In this document: piece by piece, positions 6,086 to 7,695 of the stretch
Position numbering within the stretch: the first letter of the stretch is position 1
How the letters are laid out: every line of letters begins with the position of its first letter
DNA from: Oscillospiraceae bacterium
GTDB taxonomy: Bacteria; Bacillota; Clostridia; Oscillospirales; Oscillospiraceae
Reading direction: 5' to 3'
DNA: 7,695 nucleotides
NCBI GenBank assembly: GCA_021205585.1
Contig: JAJPXI010000132.1
Location: 1 to 7,695 of the forward strand
Program-made: the position numbers and the translations under genes
Notes under the pieces: model-generated
What the model saw: the letters and a program-made list of their open reading frames with translations, nothing else
What the model was told of the DNA's origin: nothing
The model's database searches: none

Positions 6086-6100
6086 CGCCGCGCTGCGGCG
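6086..6100. repeat. Hairpin with 6-bp stem downstream of the binding-protein gene
   Basis: CGCCGC, loop GCT, GCGGCG on the plus strand, 25 bases beyond the stop codon of the upstream gene. The coding-strand bases after it are ATGACTAAG, with no T-run, so it does not qualify as an intrinsic terminator. Confidence 0.75.
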
Positions 6101-6125
6101 GAGGATCTCAGGGATAGGCGGGCGG

Positions 6126-7695
6126 TCACGGCCCGGCGAGGATGGAGGCCATTTCGCTCTCGCTCAGGCTGTAATGGTAAAACGTGTTATAAAAGTCCCG
6201 GATCATGGCCTCCACCTGCTCCTTGGTGCAGCAGCCCTGCACCGCCCAGGCCGCCCACACGGATTCCAGGATGCTCTCCGGGGAGCCGTCCACCCAGTCC
6301 CCCAGGCCGGTGGGGTTGACGACCACGTTGTATTCCCCCGTGATCATGGAGTAGGTGTACGTTCCGGTCACATATTCCGCATCGTCGGACAGGGTCAGCT
6401 TTGTGCCGGAGGAGGTGCTGGTGGTGGCGTTGGTCTGCCAGCTCCAGCTGCTCTCCAGGGCGGCCTTGGTGTCGCTGTCCCTGGTGATGACGGTGGTAAA
6501 GCCGGAGGCGCCCAGGCCGGGGACCGAGCCAAAGCTCATGTTCCACGTTGTATTGACGTTGGCATAGTAGAGACAGCTGACGCCGGTGGGCAGGCCGGTC
6601 AGGCTGGCGCTCTGGCTCCAAAAATATAGACCTGACCTATTGCTGGTGCCCCAATATGTATTGGACAGGGGCGTGATGCAGCAGTACGCGCCGCTGAGGG
6701 TATAATCGCTGTAAGAGGAGCTGGTGTATTCGGCCCATCGATACAGATATGAGGAGGTGCTGTAGGTCGATTTATACGCGGTGGGCGCGGCGGAAAAGTC
6801 GGACACGTCGGCATAGGCCAGATACCCGCTCAGCGGGCGGAACAGGGACCCCACCCGGATGACCGCCGCCCCGGTGGTGTCCGCCAGGATGGTGCGGCCC
6901 GTGCTGCTCCACGTGCTGCCGTTATACTGATAAACCGTGTAATTCGTCTGCACGTCCTCCGCCCAGTCCTCGATAAACACCGCTGTCTGCGCCCCGGCGT
7001 CGGCGCTGTCCAGCGCGCCGTCCAGGCTGTCCTTCAGGTTTTCGCACCACTCCAGGTAGTCCGCGGCAATCTCCGGGGCGTTGGTGCCGCCGTCGGCGCT
7101 GGTGTCCCCCAGCATGTCCCCCAGCAGCCCCACCGTCTTCTCGATGTTGCCCACCGAGGTGAAGGCGGGCAGGGCGGCATAGGTGATGCCCGCCTCCTCC
7201 AGCCGCTCAATCTGGCTTTCGGAGAAGGTGCTGTACCCGCTCAGCTCCACGCACAGGCCGGGCTTCATGGCCAGGAGGGTTTCAAAGTTTTCGTTGCTCA
7301 TGGGGCTGGAGCCGTCGCCGCTCCACAGCACCTCATAGTCCCCGCCGGAGAAAGCCTTCTGGGCCAGCTCGTTTTCGTCGTAGTCCGCGCTGGTAGCACA
7401 CAGGCGGTCGGCGCCGCCCAGCATACTGACCAGGATGGCCAGCTGCCCCGTGGCGGCCACCTGGCCCTCGGCGGTCTCCAGCTCCTCATAGTCGCTTTCC
7501 GGGTCGTCGTCGTTTACCAGGTCCTTGTGTTCCTCTTCCCCGCCGTTTTCGCCGCCGCTGGGGTCCTCGGAGGTCTCCGGCTCCTCCTCTTCTTCTTCTT
7601 CCTCCTCTTCTTCCTCCTCTTCTTCCTCCTCTTCTTCCTTGTCCTCCGGCTGAATAATGGCGCTCTCGCTCTCCTGGCCGCCGGAGGTGGTAATA
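6126..7695 (-). CDS. ABC-importer substrate-binding protein, class III (siderophore/heme/cobalamin type), 5' end beyond window
   Basis: The frame is open from the right edge to TGA at 6128-6126, giving 522 visible residues. Residues 1-78 are a linker containing 19 consecutive Glu (20-38). The binding fold starts near residue 79 with VAATGQLAILVSMLGGADRL, followed by FETLLAMKPGLCVEL, a lobe-joining helix about 208-228, TAVFIEDW (237-244), NPTGLGDW (460-467), GSPESIL (470-476) and RDFYNTFYHYSLSESEMASIL. These match the usual order of Peripla_BP_2 proteins, which deliver iron-siderophores, heme or cobalamin to an ABC permease outside the membrane. The specific ligand cannot be told. At about 444 residues the fold is longer than the usual 250-300, with a Tyr/Ser-rich stretch in the second lobe. 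The GTG at 7460 is not taken as a start because the frame continues upstream without a break. No importer subunits are visible. Confidence 0.85.
   Translation of the reverse strand, partial: ITTSGGQESESAIIQPEDKEEEEEEEEEEEEEEEEEEEPETSEDPSGGENGGEEEHKDLVNDDDPESDYEELETAEGQVAATGQLAILVSMLGGADRLCATSADYDENELAQKAFSGGDYEVLWSGDGSSPMSNENFETLLAMKPGLCVELSGYSTFSESQIERLEEAGITYAALPAFTSVGNIEKTVGLLGDMLGDTSADGGTNAPEIAADYLEWCENLKDSLDGALDSADAGAQTAVFIEDWAEDVQTNYTVYQYNGSTWSSTGRTILADTTGAAVIRVGSLFRPLSGYLAYADVSDFSAAPTAYKSTYSTSSYLYRWAEYTSSSYSDYTLSGAYCCITPLSNTYWGTSNRSGLYFWSQSASLTGLPTGVSCLYYANVNTTWNMSFGSVPGLGASGFTTVITRDSDTKAALESSWSWQTNATTSTSSGTKLTLSDDAEYVTGTYTYSMITGEYNVVVNPTGLGDWVDGSPESILESVWAAWAVQGCCTKEQVEAMIRDFYNTFYHYSLSESEMASILAGP
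6561..6824 (-). other. Tyr/Ser-rich stretch in the second lobe of the binding protein
   Basis: Visible residues 291-378 contain 14 tyrosines in 88 residues, many serines and threonines, and a Cys-Cys pair in GAYCCITPL. The usual short second-lobe segment of the family is smaller. This may be an aromatic insertion that forms or covers the ligand pocket, or an extended surface. It is read from composition and length only. Confidence 0.6.
7581..7637 (-). repeat. Poly-glutamate tract from a GAA/GAG microsatellite
   Basis: Nineteen consecutive Glu codons, built on the coding strand from three perfect 12-bp units GAAGAAGAGGAG and a less regular end. It sits between PEDK and PETSEDPS in an acidic linker before the binding fold. 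Slippage by whole codons would change linker length without breaking the frame. Confidence 0.9.

Noticed and set aside
5905..6125. Intrinsic terminator or sigma-70 promoter in the gap
   Set aside because: None of the five inverted repeats is followed by a T-run on the coding strand, and I found no paired -35 and -10 boxes; GTATTCA near 5970 is too weak alone.
6187..6621. 144-codon minus-strand frame inside the binding-protein gene
   Set aside because: It is an overlapping alternate frame of the binding protein with Arg/Gly/His-rich text and no family features.
6048..6629. 193-codon open frame on the plus strand
   Set aside because: It lies antisense to the well-supported C-terminal part of the substrate-binding protein and has a low-complexity Gly/Ala-rich product.

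Overview
The window looks like part of a G+C-rich genome of a Gram-positive, Clostridia-type bacterium, most likely a gut Oscillospiraceae relative. This is inferred from the high G+C in most of the window, strong Shine-Dalgarno sequences, and families common there: right-handed beta-helix surface proteins, CxxC repeats and a class III solute-binding protein. No marker gene fixes the taxon. All supported coding sequence is on the minus strand, and both genes run off the window.

Right part (6126-7695): the C-terminal 522 residues of a substrate-binding protein of the siderophore/heme/cobalamin ABC-importer type (Peripla_BP_2-like). An acidic linker with 19 consecutive glutamates joins it to an N-terminal part beyond the right edge. 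Its second lobe holds an unusual Tyr/Ser-rich stretch.

Middle (5905-6125): a 221-bp gap with five GC-rich inverted repeats, two of which share a 13-nt core, plus a near-ideal ribosome binding site that opens only a 23-codon reading frame. There is no convincing promoter and no U-tract terminator.

Left part (1-5904): the first 1968 codons of a giant secreted surface protein, with no stop codon in frame before the left edge. From the N-terminus it has a signal peptide, two tandem copies of a ~370-residue beta-helix module, an Asp/Gly/Thr/Tyr-rich region with a 19-residue repeat, two Ig-like domains, a third beta-helix with GG-T-I and GGGVYN coils, a Thr-rich linker, and Cys-x-x-Cys repeats that continue past the edge.

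The genes are codirectional. They could be co-transcribed and act together at the cell surface, with the large protein displayed outside and the binding protein capturing a ligand for an importer. That link is inferred only from adjacency. No RNA gene, transposase, CRISPR array or phage gene was found.
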